From the NCBI GenBank assembly GCA_002724775.1, contig PBPR01000030.1, forward strand, positions 1 to 8,653: a DNA stretch of 8,653 nt. The letters run 5' to 3'. Position numbers and translations under genes: made by a program. Under the pieces are notes generated by a model. It did not search any database. It was not told where the DNA came from and saw only the letters and a list, made by a program, of their open reading frames with translations. Source of the stretch: Methanobacteriota archaeon (GTDB lineage: Archaea > Thermoplasmatota > Poseidoniia > MGIII > CG-Epi1). This document shows positions 1 to 8,402 of the stretch, one piece after another. The stretch's first letter is position 1. Each line of letters opens with the position of its first letter.

Positions 1-1001
<1,001 letters not shown>

Positions 1002-1009
<8 letters not shown>

Positions 1010-1925
1010 TTACTTCTTTAATGAAATTTTTTGTTTTGTGATTTTTATTTACAATTATTTCACCAATTAATCCAAAGGTAAATAATTGCACACCAGTAAT
1101 TATTAACAAGCTCCCAAAAATTATCATAGCTATGTGTTGTTGAAAAGAGTGGAGCAAAACATACTTACAATAAAGAACATATATCTCTGCTATTAACCCA
1201 AATAATATTGATAAAAATCCAACCATTCCAAAAAAATGCAAGGGTCTGTCCATATACTTTCCAAGAAATAAGATTGTCATAAAATCAAAAAAACCATGTT
1301 TATATCTTTCAGCTCCATATTTTGATTTCCCAAATTTTCGTTCTCTATGATTTACAGGTATTTCCTTTACATTAAACCCTTTTTGATGAGCTAATAAAGG
1401 GATATATCTATGTCTACCTCCATAAAGATTTAAAGACTTGGCCACTTCTTTTTTTAAGACCTTAATTCCGGAGTTTGAATCTTTAATTTTTAATCCACTA
1501 AAAAGTTTTATAAAAAAATTAAATATTTTTGATGCAATTTTTTTCTCTAAAGGATCTAATCTATCTTTCTTCCATCCTACAATTACGTCATCTTCATTTA
1601 ATTCACGAACAAGATTGATAAGTTCTTTTGGATCATCTTGAAGATCACCATCTAATGTAGCTATTAATTCATTTGAAGCAATATCAATGCCGGATTGAAG
1701 TGCTACAGACTTTCCATAGTTTCTATAAAGGTTAATGAGCTTCCATGTAGAATGATTTGCGATTTCATTTTCAATCACTTTTTGGGACATATCTGACGAA
1801 CCATCATTAATAAAAATAATTTCAATTGATTGATTATTCTCAAAACTGGATTTCAACTCTTCAAATAATGCCTGAAGAGATTCTTCCTCATTATATATTG
1901 GTATAAGTATAGATAAGCTTTTCAT
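1002..1925 (-). CDS. Family 2 glycosyltransferase, polyprenyl-phosphate sugar synthase type (DPM1/GtrB-like)
   Basis: A 307-residue GT-A fold enzyme, likely moving a sugar from a nucleotide sugar onto a polyprenyl phosphate at the inner face of the cytoplasmic membrane for later glycan assembly. Visible motifs: SILIPIYNEEESL at 5-17, NDGSSD at 40-45, the metal-binding LDGDLQDDP at 91-99, DSNSGIKV at 149-156 where the family often has DxxCGF(K/R), and NHRERKFGKSKYG at 192-204 (the RxxxGxSK acceptor-site motif). Two membrane helices follow at about 229-251 and 264-291, the usual tail for GtrB/DPM-like proteins. The ATG at 1923-1925 shares its A with the TAA stop of the lipoprotein gene, so translation is probably coupled. 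The next ORF begins as a second glycosyltransferase, which suggests a surface polysaccharide or glycolipid step. The sugar and acceptor cannot be read from sequence. Family assignment is firm. Confidence 0.92.
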
Positions 1926-2485
1926 TATTCAAAATTTCTTCTATTAAATTTTAATGTATAGTTCTGTTTATCATTATTAAGTAAAAATACAATCTCGTTC
2001 AGATAATTACTACCATCAATTGAAATCAACTTAGTTGTAATGACGTATGAATTTCTCAATTGAATATCGACTTTACTTAAAGCTTCAGTATCTCCCCAAA
2101 GAATACTTTTGTAGAAATTTGAATTCAATTGATTTGATAAAGGAAAAAATCTATTAAACTCCTCTTGGGAGATTTCAACTTTTTTGCGGACATTTAAATA
2201 TCTAATTGAATCATTATTTACTTCAATCATATACTGTCTTCTTCCCAAAAAATCTTTGAACACGATAATTGAATTATTTCCAGAAGATTCAAAAATAAAT
2301 GGTGAAGAAAAATTTGATTTTCCTTTTCCCTGTAATACACCATTGCCAATAACTCTATTAAAATTTTTTTCTAATTCCTCAATTTTAATATTTTCAGAAT
2401 CTATTACTTGAATGTTATTATTGGTGGAGCATGAAGCAAAAATAACTGCAAATACGACAATTATAAGTTTTTTATTGAGATTCAT
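1925..2485 (-). CDS. Small outer-membrane lipoprotein, LolB/DUF4292-like (tentative)
   Basis: A predicted 186-residue lipoprotein. Residues 4-18 form a basic and then hydrophobic signal peptide ending in the lipobox FASC, with Cys19 as the lipidated residue. The mature part is rich in beta-type segments (GNGVLQGKGKSNFSSPFIF at 47-65, IIVFKDFLGRRQYMIEV at 73-89) and has FFPLSNQL at 113-120 and ILWGD at 128-132. This pattern recalls LolA/LolB-fold carriers and the DUF4292 lipoproteins that follow TPR genes in FCB bacteria; it is a resemblance only, not a demonstrated match. I chose the ATG at 2483-2485 because it puts the signal peptide at the N-terminus; an upstream in-frame ATG at 2524 would add 13 residues inside the TPR gene and spoil the signal. 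The gene overlaps the TPR gene by 14 bases and the GT2 gene by one, so it belongs to this operon. It may carry lipid or lipoprotein at the outer membrane. Confidence 0.75.
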   Translation of the reverse strand: MNLNKKLIIVVFAVIFASCSTNNNIQVIDSENIKIEELEKNFNRVIGNGVLQGKGKSNFSSPFIFESSGNNSIIVFKDFLGRRQYMIEVNNDSIRYLNVRKKVEISQEEFNRFFPLSNQLNSNFYKSILWGDTEALSKVDIQLRNSYVITTKLISIDGSNYLNEIVFLLNNDKQNYTLKFNRRNFE

Positions 2486-4082
2486 ATGAAGAAATCTTTG
2501 TTTGTAGCTGTTCGTTATCTTCATCTAACAACAATGCTTTGTTATAAAAAATAAGTGCTTCATCTATTTCTTCTACACTTATTAATACATCTCCATAGTG
2601 CTCAAGAATTACCGCGCTTGAATCATCATATATTAATGCTTGAGCAATAAAATCTTTCGCTTTTTCAAATTCAGATAATTTGTAATAAATCCATCCAATT
2701 GTATCTAAGTAAGCTGATACATCTGGGCTTATTTGTATAGCTTTTTCAGCGAGAGTCAAAGCATATTCTAAATCTTCATCTCTTTCAACTAGGCTATAAG
2801 CAAAATTATTATACGCTTGTGCATCTCTGTCATTCAAAGCAATTAATTTTGTGTACAACTCGTCAGATTTATCCCATTTTTCAATTTGATCATATGTCAT
2901 TGCTAAGCCATGCATGGCTGCTACAGATTTTTGATCAATTAATAATGACTTACTGTAGAATTGTTCTGCTTCATTAAAATTTCTTGCCGAATAATTTGCT
3001 AATCCCAAAAAATAATTTACTTCAAAGTCGTTCGGAAATATTGATACCGCTATATTAAGCTCATCTATTGCCTCAGAGAAATTTTGTAAACTTATTAATG
3101 CAATAGATGAATTAATATATCCTTCCTTATCATTAGGATAATAAGAAGTATGCTTCTTTGATACTTCTAATGCTAAGTCATTTCTACCTATATCTCTGTA
3201 TACCAATGACAAGTAATATAGAGCAAACCTATCATTATCCTTTTTTGATAAGGACTTTTGCAAAAATTCTTCTGCAGAATCTAATTTTCCAATTCTTAGA
3301 TATTCCAGTGCTATTTGATTATATAGATTATTATAAAATGGATTTGATTTAATAGAATCTAGATTTAATAGCTCAAGCAACTCTTCAATATTTCCACCAT
3401 CATTCGATTCAAGAAAACCTCTCATGTATTCTGAATTAGAAGGGTCTGCTAAAAGGAGTTTTTTAAATATCTTTGATAATTCTCTATGATTTGAATTATA
3501 TGCTAATTCTGCTGCGACCTCCAAAGCCAAAATTAAGTCATTATTCTTGTTATAGGCTTCTTGATAGTAAAGCAATGCTCCATCAATATCATTTAACTCA
3601 GCTTTTAAATCTCCAATGATAAACAGCACATCAGCATTATTAGGATCGCTTTCAATTATTTGATTAAAAATCAACAAAGAAGATTCATAATCATTTAAGG
3701 CAATAAACTTTTTTCCTAATGAAATCTTATAATCTAATGCATTTTCATCCATTGCAATTGCCTGATTGGCAAATACAATACTTTTTTCAAACTTTTGCAA
3801 CATCCAGTATGCTTCGGACATATTAAATAAGACTTCTGCAGAATTTGAACCAGCATCAATAGCGTCCTGAAACTCTAAAATTGCTCTTGCATAATCACCC
3901 TGTTCAAAAAACATCATTCCGTCCATGAAAAATTGAACACCACCGAAAGGATCAATTGAATCTATAGTTTTTTCTTCTTTTTTAGATTCTTCAGTGTATG
4001 ATTTGGGTAATTCTAAAGATGTTGAAGCGCAATTTGCTAAAAAAATTGTGGAAATTGTAATTATTAAGTATTTCATTTTCAT
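2472..4082 (-). CDS. Tetratricopeptide-repeat lipoprotein
   Basis: A 536-residue TPR protein with a lipoprotein signal: residues 1-17 are basic and then hydrophobic, and LANC places the lipidated cysteine at position 18. After a short charged linker, TPR-type helical pairs fill about residues 48-530; at least nine units can be seen by their recurring A/Y/G positions, for example GDYARAILEFQDAI at 62-75, RNFNEAEQFYSKSL at 367-380 and SEFEKAKDFIAQAL at 470-483. The stretch NNFAYSLVERDEDLEYAL at 425-442 followed by YLDTIGWIYYKL at 458-469 is a signature I associate with FCB-group TPR lipoproteins. It probably acts as a periplasm-facing scaffold, perhaps in outer-membrane assembly or secretion; no enzyme motif is present. 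Translation may start at Met1 or Met3. No clear Shine-Dalgarno precedes it, and it lies 48 bases after the anti-sigma-like gene. It overlaps the downstream lipoprotein gene by 14 bases. Confidence 0.9.
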   Translation of the reverse strand: MKMKYLIITISTIFLANCASTSLELPKSYTEESKKEEKTIDSIDPFGGVQFFMDGMMFFEQGDYARAILEFQDAIDAGSNSAEVLFNMSEAYWMLQKFEKSIVFANQAIAMDENALDYKISLGKKFIALNDYESSLLIFNQIIESDPNNADVLFIIGDLKAELNDIDGALLYYQEAYNKNNDLILALEVAAELAYNSNHRELSKIFKKLLLADPSNSEYMRGFLESNDGGNIEELLELLNLDSIKSNPFYNNLYNQIALEYLRIGKLDSAEEFLQKSLSKKDNDRFALYYLSLVYRDIGRNDLALEVSKKHTSYYPNDKEGYINSSIALISLQNFSEAIDELNIAVSIFPNDFEVNYFLGLANYSARNFNEAEQFYSKSLLIDQKSVAAMHGLAMTYDQIEKWDKSDELYTKLIALNDRDAQAYNNFAYSLVERDEDLEYALTLAEKAIQISPDVSAYLDTIGWIYYKLSEFEKAKDFIAQALIYDDSSAVILEHYGDVLISVEEIDEALIFYNKALLLDEDNEQLQTKISSYESQ

Positions 4083-4131
4083 AACTATGCAAATTACATC
4101 CGAGATTGGATATTTACAATTCTATGAAAAT
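4075..4131. repeat. 9-base inverted repeat spanning the TPR gene start
   Basis: The plus strand reads ATTTTCATA at 4075-4083 and its exact reverse complement TATGAAAAT at 4123-4131, separated by 39 bases. One arm covers the ATG of the TPR gene, and the other adjoins the stop of the anti-sigma-like gene. A transcript could fold and hide the start codon, but the arms are almost all A/T with a long loop, so a weak or accidental structure is equally likely. Confidence 0.3.
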
Positions 4132-4598
4132 TAATCTTTATCGCTTACAAATGATCCATTAACATCATTTAATAGCTCAACATCTTTAATTTCAGTATCC
4201 TCTTCTTCAGATATATTTTCTTGCGTTACTGATTCTTCATCCGCTATAAAATAGTTTGATTGAGAAGGTTGAATTAAATAAGCTGAGAGCATGAAAATAC
4301 AAAGTACAGACAGGGTAAGATAAACAAAGTTTTGTCTTGAGAATCCCATAATTCCACTACTTACATTTTGATTATCATTTAATGCATTAATACGATCTTG
4401 AAGTTTTTTATCAAAACTATCGGAAGTTTTTAAAGAAGGAGCAGTTTTCATAATATTCATTGCATTTCGAACATCATCAACTTTTTTCTTATGTTCAGGA
4501 TTTTCAGCAAGATATTTTTCAAACTCCTTGCGTTCTTTAATATCCATTGAATTTTCAATCCAGTCAGATATTCTATCCTCAAATTTATTATAATCCAT
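4131..4598 (-). CDS. Membrane anti-sigma-like protein without a zinc motif
   Basis: A 155-residue protein encoded two bases after the ECF sigma factor. The usual arrangement of a sigma gene followed at once by a single-pass membrane protein points to its anti-sigma factor. Residues 1-70 are a charged, helical cytoplasmic region (ISDWIENSMDIKERKEFEKY at 10-29, then PEHKKKVDDVRNAM at 34-47) shaped like an anti-sigma domain, but the HxxxCxxC of zinc-type anti-sigmas is absent. One transmembrane helix lies at about 90-109. The last 46 residues would be periplasmic and are very acidic (ISEEEDTEIKDVE at 129-141). It likely holds the sigma factor at the membrane until released by an envelope signal or proteolysis. 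A well-placed AAGGAG lies upstream. The role rests on gene order and topology, not on a recognised family match. Confidence 0.75.
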   Translation of the reverse strand: MDYNKFEDRISDWIENSMDIKERKEFEKYLAENPEHKKKVDDVRNAMNIMKTAPSLKTSDSFDKKLQDRINALNDNQNVSSGIMGFSRQNFVYLTLSVLCIFMLSAYLIQPSQSNYFIADEESVTQENISEEEDTEIKDVELLNDVNGSFVSDKD

Positions 4599-4600
4599 AA

Positions 4601-5170
4601 CTACTCCTTAAAATGTTTCATTTTTTCAGCCAACTGAATACGACCTCTATTTATTCTAGATTTGATCGTACCAATCGGTATTTCCAGTATTTTACTTATT
4701 TCTTCATAGGAAAGTTCCTGAAAATCTCTCAAGACTACAGCCATTCTAAAATTTTCGGGAATCTCATCTAAAAATTTGTTTAATTGATCAATTGCAATTT
4801 CATTTTGGACTTTAGAATCCAAAGATTCTTCTTTAGAATTAATATCGATAACCTGTCCATCATCAGTCCATAAGGAATCGGTCTTCTTCCTTTTATTTTT
4901 TCTTAATTCGGTTAACGCATTATTTTTTGCGATTGTAAAAATCCAAGTTGAAAATTTTGCAACGTTCTTATAATAGCTTGCATGAGTGTATAATTTAATT
5001 AATGTATCTTGCACTACATCTTCTGCCTGCTCAACATTATTGAAATATCTTAATACAAAGTTTAATAGCCTATCTTTGTATCTTTTAACAAGCTCGTTAT
5101 ATGCGTTAATATCTCCTTCTTGAAATCTTAAAATTAATTTTTCATCAGAATATTTAAATTTATCATTCAT
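4601..5170 (-). CDS. ECF-type RNA polymerase sigma factor (sigma-70 family, RpoE-like)
   Basis: A 189-residue group 4 sigma factor that would direct RNA polymerase to a stress or envelope regulon. Region 2 spans about residues 20-95, with AYNELVKRYKDRLLNFVLRY at 23-42, the core-binding AEDVVQDTLIKLY at 49-61 and the -10 contact segment KFSTWIFTIAKNNALTELRK at 72-91. A variable linker follows, then region 4 at about 135-185: IPENFRMAVVLRDFQELSYE at 137-156 and the helix-turn-helix EISKILEIPIGTIKSRINRG at 157-176. I chose the ATG at 5168-5170, preceded by GGAG at nine bases' spacing, over the upstream ATGs at 5213-5215 and 5210-5212, which would add a non-conserved tail overlapping holA. It overlaps the holA stop by 8 bases (ATGAATGA). 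The adjacent downstream membrane protein is its likely anti-sigma. Its target promoters are unknown; ECF genes often regulate themselves, but I see no convincing promoter here. Confidence 0.93.
   Translation of the reverse strand: MNDKFKYSDEKLILRFQEGDINAYNELVKRYKDRLLNFVLRYFNNVEQAEDVVQDTLIKLYTHASYYKNVAKFSTWIFTIAKNNALTELRKNKRKKTDSLWTDDGQVIDINSKEESLDSKVQNEIAIDQLNKFLDEIPENFRMAVVLRDFQELSYEEISKILEIPIGTIKSRINRGRIQLAEKMKHFKE
4604..4609 (-). promoter_or_regulatory. Shine-Dalgarno AAGGAG for the anti-sigma-like gene
   Basis: The minus strand reads AAGGAG five bases before the ATG at 4596-4598. It lies inside the last codons of the sigma gene, just before its TAG stop. This is the clearest ribosome-binding site in the window and supports coupled expression of the pair. 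Confidence 0.8.
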
Positions 5171-6161
5171 GTCGGAAGGCTCCGTTGATAATGTTTGTAA
5201 ATTCTGTCTCATCAATTATTTTCTGTGTTTTTAATTTAATGTCAGTTTGAGCAAAAATATTAATCGCATGCTCCAGCTCATCAAGTGAATAGTTATTTGT
5301 TGCTGGGCTTATTCTTTTTAATAAATTCCCTCTAATACTTCTACTTGATGATTCAATTAAAGTTCCATTATTTTTTTTGGTAATAAAAATTGCTTCTAAT
5401 AAAGTGAACATAGAATTAATCACATATGAAAGACCGTATTGTTTCATGATTGATAAACCATTTTCGAAAATTGCATCAACTCTCCTATCGCATATTGCAT
5501 AATTTAATTCCCATAACTGCTTTTCTTTATGAATATTGCCTGATTTTTCAAGAGCATTCAGAAGATCTTTTTCATCGCTTGACACTAAACTTGATTTAGA
5601 CATCTCATTAAAAATTTCTGAGAAGTTGTTTCCAAAAATTTCAATAATTTTTTGAGTATATGTATCTGAAACTTTCAGATTTAATTCATTTGCAAATAAA
5701 TGTATCCAATGTTTCATTTCACTCTCGAAAGGAGTAGAAATATCAACGACATCCATTACTTTTGCATATTCTTTAGTAACGGAACTTTTGATAGTATTTG
5801 ATTTAGATTTATAATCATATGATAAAAAATTATTGTCTATAAAGATGATTTGGTCTGAACTATCTGAATCAAAACTGTTAAGAAGAAGTTCTGAATTTTT
5901 CTTATTTAGCTTATTTATATTTTTGATAATTATGAGCTTATCGCTTGAAAATAAATCTTGAGATCCAAGCACATTCATCAATTGATCTAAGGAATCGCTT
6001 TTATCTGCACAGTCAAATACAAATGTTTCATCCTTTTTTTGCAATTTTTTAACTATTTGATTCTTTATAAATAGATATAAAAAATCATTATCCCCAACTA
6101 GTAGATAGTTATTACTAAAAGATTGATTTTTATCAGAGAGAAATTGTAAAGCTTTAATCAT
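5163..6161 (-). CDS. holA: DNA polymerase III, delta subunit
   Basis: HolA is the clamp-loader subunit that opens the beta sliding clamp for loading onto primed DNA. The 332-residue length is normal. The N-terminal AAA-like domain begins with NNYLLVGDNDFLYLFIKNQI at 17-36, the typical delta opening in which a Walker A lysine is absent, as expected since delta does not bind ATP. DLFSSDKLIIIKNINKL at 69-85 matches the strand and clamp-binding region (family pattern: pl/fs..klvvv.n). The C-terminal collar domain holds QLWELNYAI at 215-223 and FAQTDIKLKT at 303-312, matching the family's aD..lK.g signature. Divergence is high, as is usual for this subunit. It starts 10 bases after the symporter gene and its stop overlaps the sigma start, so it sits inside the operon. 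No strong Shine-Dalgarno is seen. Identification is confident. Confidence 0.9.
   Translation of the reverse strand: MIKALQFLSDKNQSFSNNYLLVGDNDFLYLFIKNQIVKKLQKKDETFVFDCADKSDSLDQLMNVLGSQDLFSSDKLIIIKNINKLNKKNSELLLNSFDSDSSDQIIFIDNNFLSYDYKSKSNTIKSSVTKEYAKVMDVVDISTPFESEMKHWIHLFANELNLKVSDTYTQKIIEIFGNNFSEIFNEMSKSSLVSSDEKDLLNALEKSGNIHKEKQLWELNYAICDRRVDAIFENGLSIMKQYGLSYVINSMFTLLEAIFITKKNNGTLIESSSRSIRGNLLKRISPATNNYSLDELEHAINIFAQTDIKLKTQKIIDETEFTNIINGAFRHE
5173..5184 (-). promoter_or_regulatory. Ribosome-binding site of the sigma gene inside a small hairpin
   Basis: The minus strand reads CGGAGCCTTCCG, a perfect 4-base-pair GC-rich stem (CGGA/TCCG) with a four-base loop. GGAG at 5183-5180, nine bases before the sigma ATG, is the likely Shine-Dalgarno and is partly in the stem. 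The hairpin might lower initiation unless ribosomes finishing holA melt it. This is seen in sequence; its function is inferred. Confidence 0.4.
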
Positions 6162-6171
6162 ATTTTTTCAA

Positions 6172-7662
6172 TTAAGATATTCCATAGCTACCAGATTGTA
6201 TTTGAGTACCTGAATCTCTATTAGAATTTTTTTCTTTTTTTGTATAAGTAAATTTACTAACTACTATAACTACAATAAATGCTAATACAAAGCTTGTTAA
6301 TCTTTCAGTAACAATCAATTTTAAAAACTCACTACTTCCCCAAATCATTGTTACAATTGACCCAGTTAGAAGACCGGCGATAATACCTTCCCTGGTTGTC
6401 TTTTTCCACCACAAAGATAAGATAACTGCTGGTCCAAATGAAGAACCTAATCCGCTCCATGCAAAACTAACAATTCCAAAAATTGTATCTCCTGAAACTT
6501 CGGAATACATAGCGGTTGCATATGCGAATAACCCAAGAATGATTGTGATATATCTAGTATTAGTTAATTTATTTGATTTTCTTGTTTTAATCACTTTGTT
6601 CAACTTTAAATCTTCGCTAATCGCAGATGTAGATACTAATAATTGAGAGTCAGCGGTGGACATCATGGCTGCAACTGCGCCAGAAATAAGTAATCCAGCA
6701 ATCCATGCAGGTAATAAGGTTTGCGCTAATAATGGCATTGCAATTTCAGAATCTTTACCTATAAAAAAATCTTCACCAAAATAGCCTAATGCTACAATTC
6801 CAATCATAAATGCACCAGAAATTCCAGGAATAGCCCAAAGAGCTGCAATCCATTTAGCTTTTTTAATATCATTAACAGACTTTATAGCCATGTATCTAAT
6901 TAGTAAATGGGGTTGACCAAAATACCCGAGACCCCAACTCATTCCACCTAATGCAACTGACAGAGCTCCAAAACCAGTAAGTCCTGAAAAAACTGAATTT
7001 TTTTCTATTGAATCAAATTTCAATAATTCAGATAAACTTTGATCAAAAGAAAGTAGCTCAAAAAGACCAACAATTGGCAAAACAACTAAAGTTCCTATCA
7101 TTAGCACGCCTTGAATCAAATCGGTCCAAGCTACTGCCAATAAACCACCCAAAATTGTATATATGATAATGATTATAGCACTTAGAGTTATTCCATACAA
7201 AGGCTCAATACCAAAGATAGTGTTTAAAATTTTTCCTGAACCATGAAACTGCGCTGAGACATAAAAAGTAAAAAATATTCCAATGATTAAAGCTGAAATA
7301 ATCCTGATAAGACCAGACGAATCATTGAATTTTTTCTCAAGGAAATCTGGAATGGTTAATGAGTCAAATTTTTCTGTTTCATCTCTTAAACGTTCTGCAA
7401 TTAAAAACCAAGAGGATATAATACCAATCGTTATACCTATTACAGCCCATATTTCGCCATATCCGATAGCGATTGCAGCGCCAGGAAGCCCAAGAAGAAG
7501 CCATGCTGATTCTCCTGAAGCTCTTTCTGAAAAGGCTGTTACCCATGGTCCAAGCCTTCTTCCAGCTAATAAAAAATCTAATTGCGAAGAAACAAATTTA
7601 TTTGAAAGAATTCCAACACAAATAATTAACAAAAGATAAAGAATAAATATTACTTCAATCAT
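6172..7662 (-). CDS. Sodium:solute symporter, PutP-like (SSS family)
   Basis: A 496-residue inner-membrane transporter with about 13 hydrophobic segments, using the sodium gradient to import a small solute; similarity is closest to proline permease PutP. Key motifs: ASGESAWLLLGLPGA at 48-62, GGLLAVAWTDLIQG at 172-185, MSWGLGYFGQPHLLIRYMA at 241-259, and AAMMSTADSQLLVSTSAISE at 331-350, which keeps the Ser335-Thr336 pair equivalent to the Na+-binding S340/T341 of E. coli PutP. At the spot of PutP Asp55 (ASDMSGW) this protein has ASGESAW, so the aspartate is replaced and a glutamate lies next to it. The substrate is therefore uncertain. I chose the ATG at 7660-7662, which forms an ATGA overlap with the uppP stop; a start at 7701 would add 13 residues with no family counterpart. 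The C-terminal tail beyond about 473 is hydrophilic. Confidence 0.9.
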   Translation of the reverse strand: MIEVIFILYLLLIICVGILSNKFVSSQLDFLLAGRRLGPWVTAFSERASGESAWLLLGLPGAAIAIGYGEIWAVIGITIGIISSWFLIAERLRDETEKFDSLTIPDFLEKKFNDSSGLIRIISALIIGIFFTFYVSAQFHGSGKILNTIFGIEPLYGITLSAIIIIIYTILGGLLAVAWTDLIQGVLMIGTLVVLPIVGLFELLSFDQSLSELLKFDSIEKNSVFSGLTGFGALSVALGGMSWGLGYFGQPHLLIRYMAIKSVNDIKKAKWIAALWAIPGISGAFMIGIVALGYFGEDFFIGKDSEIAMPLLAQTLLPAWIAGLLISGAVAAMMSTADSQLLVSTSAISEDLKLNKVIKTRKSNKLTNTRYITIILGLFAYATAMYSEVSGDTIFGIVSFAWSGLGSSFGPAVILSLWWKKTTREGIIAGLLTGSIVTMIWGSSEFLKLIVTERLTSFVLAFIVVIVVSKFTYTKKEKNSNRDSGTQIQSGSYGIS

Positions 7663-8402
7663 GTCATAATGCTCACAATTATACAATACAATCCAAACCA
7701 CCAGAAATCAAATTTTTTCAGAAATGCTACTAAAAAGTATAAACTCAAGTATCCGAAAATGAATGATGATAAAAATAATCCTACTCCATCTAGCAAGTTT
7801 ATAGCATCAAATCCTGAAGAAAATAATAATTCATAAAAAATTGAGAGAATAATAACTGGTATCACCATAAAGAAACAGTACTGAATAGATTTTTCTTTAT
7901 TTAGCCCTAACATTAAAGCTGAGCTTATTACCATTCCAGATCTGGAAATTCCGGGAAGAATTGCAATAGATTGAAATACTCCTAAAAGTAAAGCAGATTT
8001 TAAATCAAAATTAAATGAGAAAGAATTTTTTAATAAGCTCATTAGTATTATTAGAGCTCCGTTAGCTAACAATGAGTATTGGACAAATTCGTAATTAAAA
8101 AATTGCTCAAAGTCAAATATAAGGCCAAAGATGATAGCTGGAATAGTAGATATTACTAACAACTTTAAAGTGTCTGGGTTAAAAAAATCATTTTCGTTTT
8201 TTGAAGAAAAGAAAGAAGCCTTATAAAATAAAAGTATGCTGAATAAGGTACCAAAATGAGCAATAATTTCAGCAGAAGCACCTTCATTTTTTATTTTCAA
8301 AAAATCTTGAAATAATACTAGATGACCAGAACTGCTAACAGGAAAAAATTCAGTTAATCCCTGAATCATTCCTAAAATAATATAATTAATTAATTCATTC
8401 AT
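7659..8402 (-). CDS. uppP: Undecaprenyl-diphosphatase (BacA type)
   Basis: UppP removes a phosphate from undecaprenyl diphosphate, recycling the lipid carrier for peptidoglycan and surface glycans; high expression confers bacitracin resistance in other species. The protein is 247 residues, near the lower end of the usual 250-280. Both signature regions are intact: QGLTEFFPVSSSGHLVL at 14-30 (the (E/Q)xxxE pair Q14/E18, plus H27) and GVFQSIAILPGISRSG at 141-156, with the catalytic R154. Hydrophobic segments fill most of the remainder, consistent with a polytopic inner-membrane enzyme with an inverted repeat of re-entrant helices. The ATG at 8400-8402 overlaps the pgeF stop by 8 bases (ATGAATGA), and its own stop overlaps the symporter start. 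Carrier recycling fits with the polyprenyl-phosphate glycosyltransferase further down the operon. Identification is firm. Confidence 0.95.
   Translation of the reverse strand: MNELINYIILGMIQGLTEFFPVSSSGHLVLFQDFLKIKNEGASAEIIAHFGTLFSILLFYKASFFSSKNENDFFNPDTLKLLVISTIPAIIFGLIFDFEQFFNYEFVQYSLLANGALIILMSLLKNSFSFNFDLKSALLLGVFQSIAILPGISRSGMVISSALMLGLNKEKSIQYCFFMVIPVIILSIFYELLFSSGFDAINLLDGVGLFLSSFIFGYLSLYFLVAFLKKFDFWWFGLYCIIVSIMT

Noticed and set aside
1438..3352. Plus-strand reading frames of 64-75 codons at 1438-1641, 2184-2411 and 3158-3352
   Set aside because: They lie wholly inside strongly supported minus-strand genes, show no recognisable motif or ribosome-binding site, and have the composition expected of antisense shadow frames.
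4083..4130. Possible sigma-70 promoter before the TPR gene (minus strand TTGTAA, 17 bases, TAATTT)
   Set aside because: Only about 4/6 and 3/6 matches to consensus boxes, which is expected by chance in such AT-rich DNA.
4131..5170. A toxin-antitoxin or phage-regulator pair instead of a sigma/anti-sigma pair
   Set aside because: Regions 2 and 4 of the first protein are clearly those of an ECF sigma factor, and the second protein has a membrane helix in the expected place.
7283..7639. Plus-strand frame of 118 codons
   Set aside because: It is antisense to the conserved N-terminal half of the symporter, which has intact family motifs throughout; the plus frame resembles no family.
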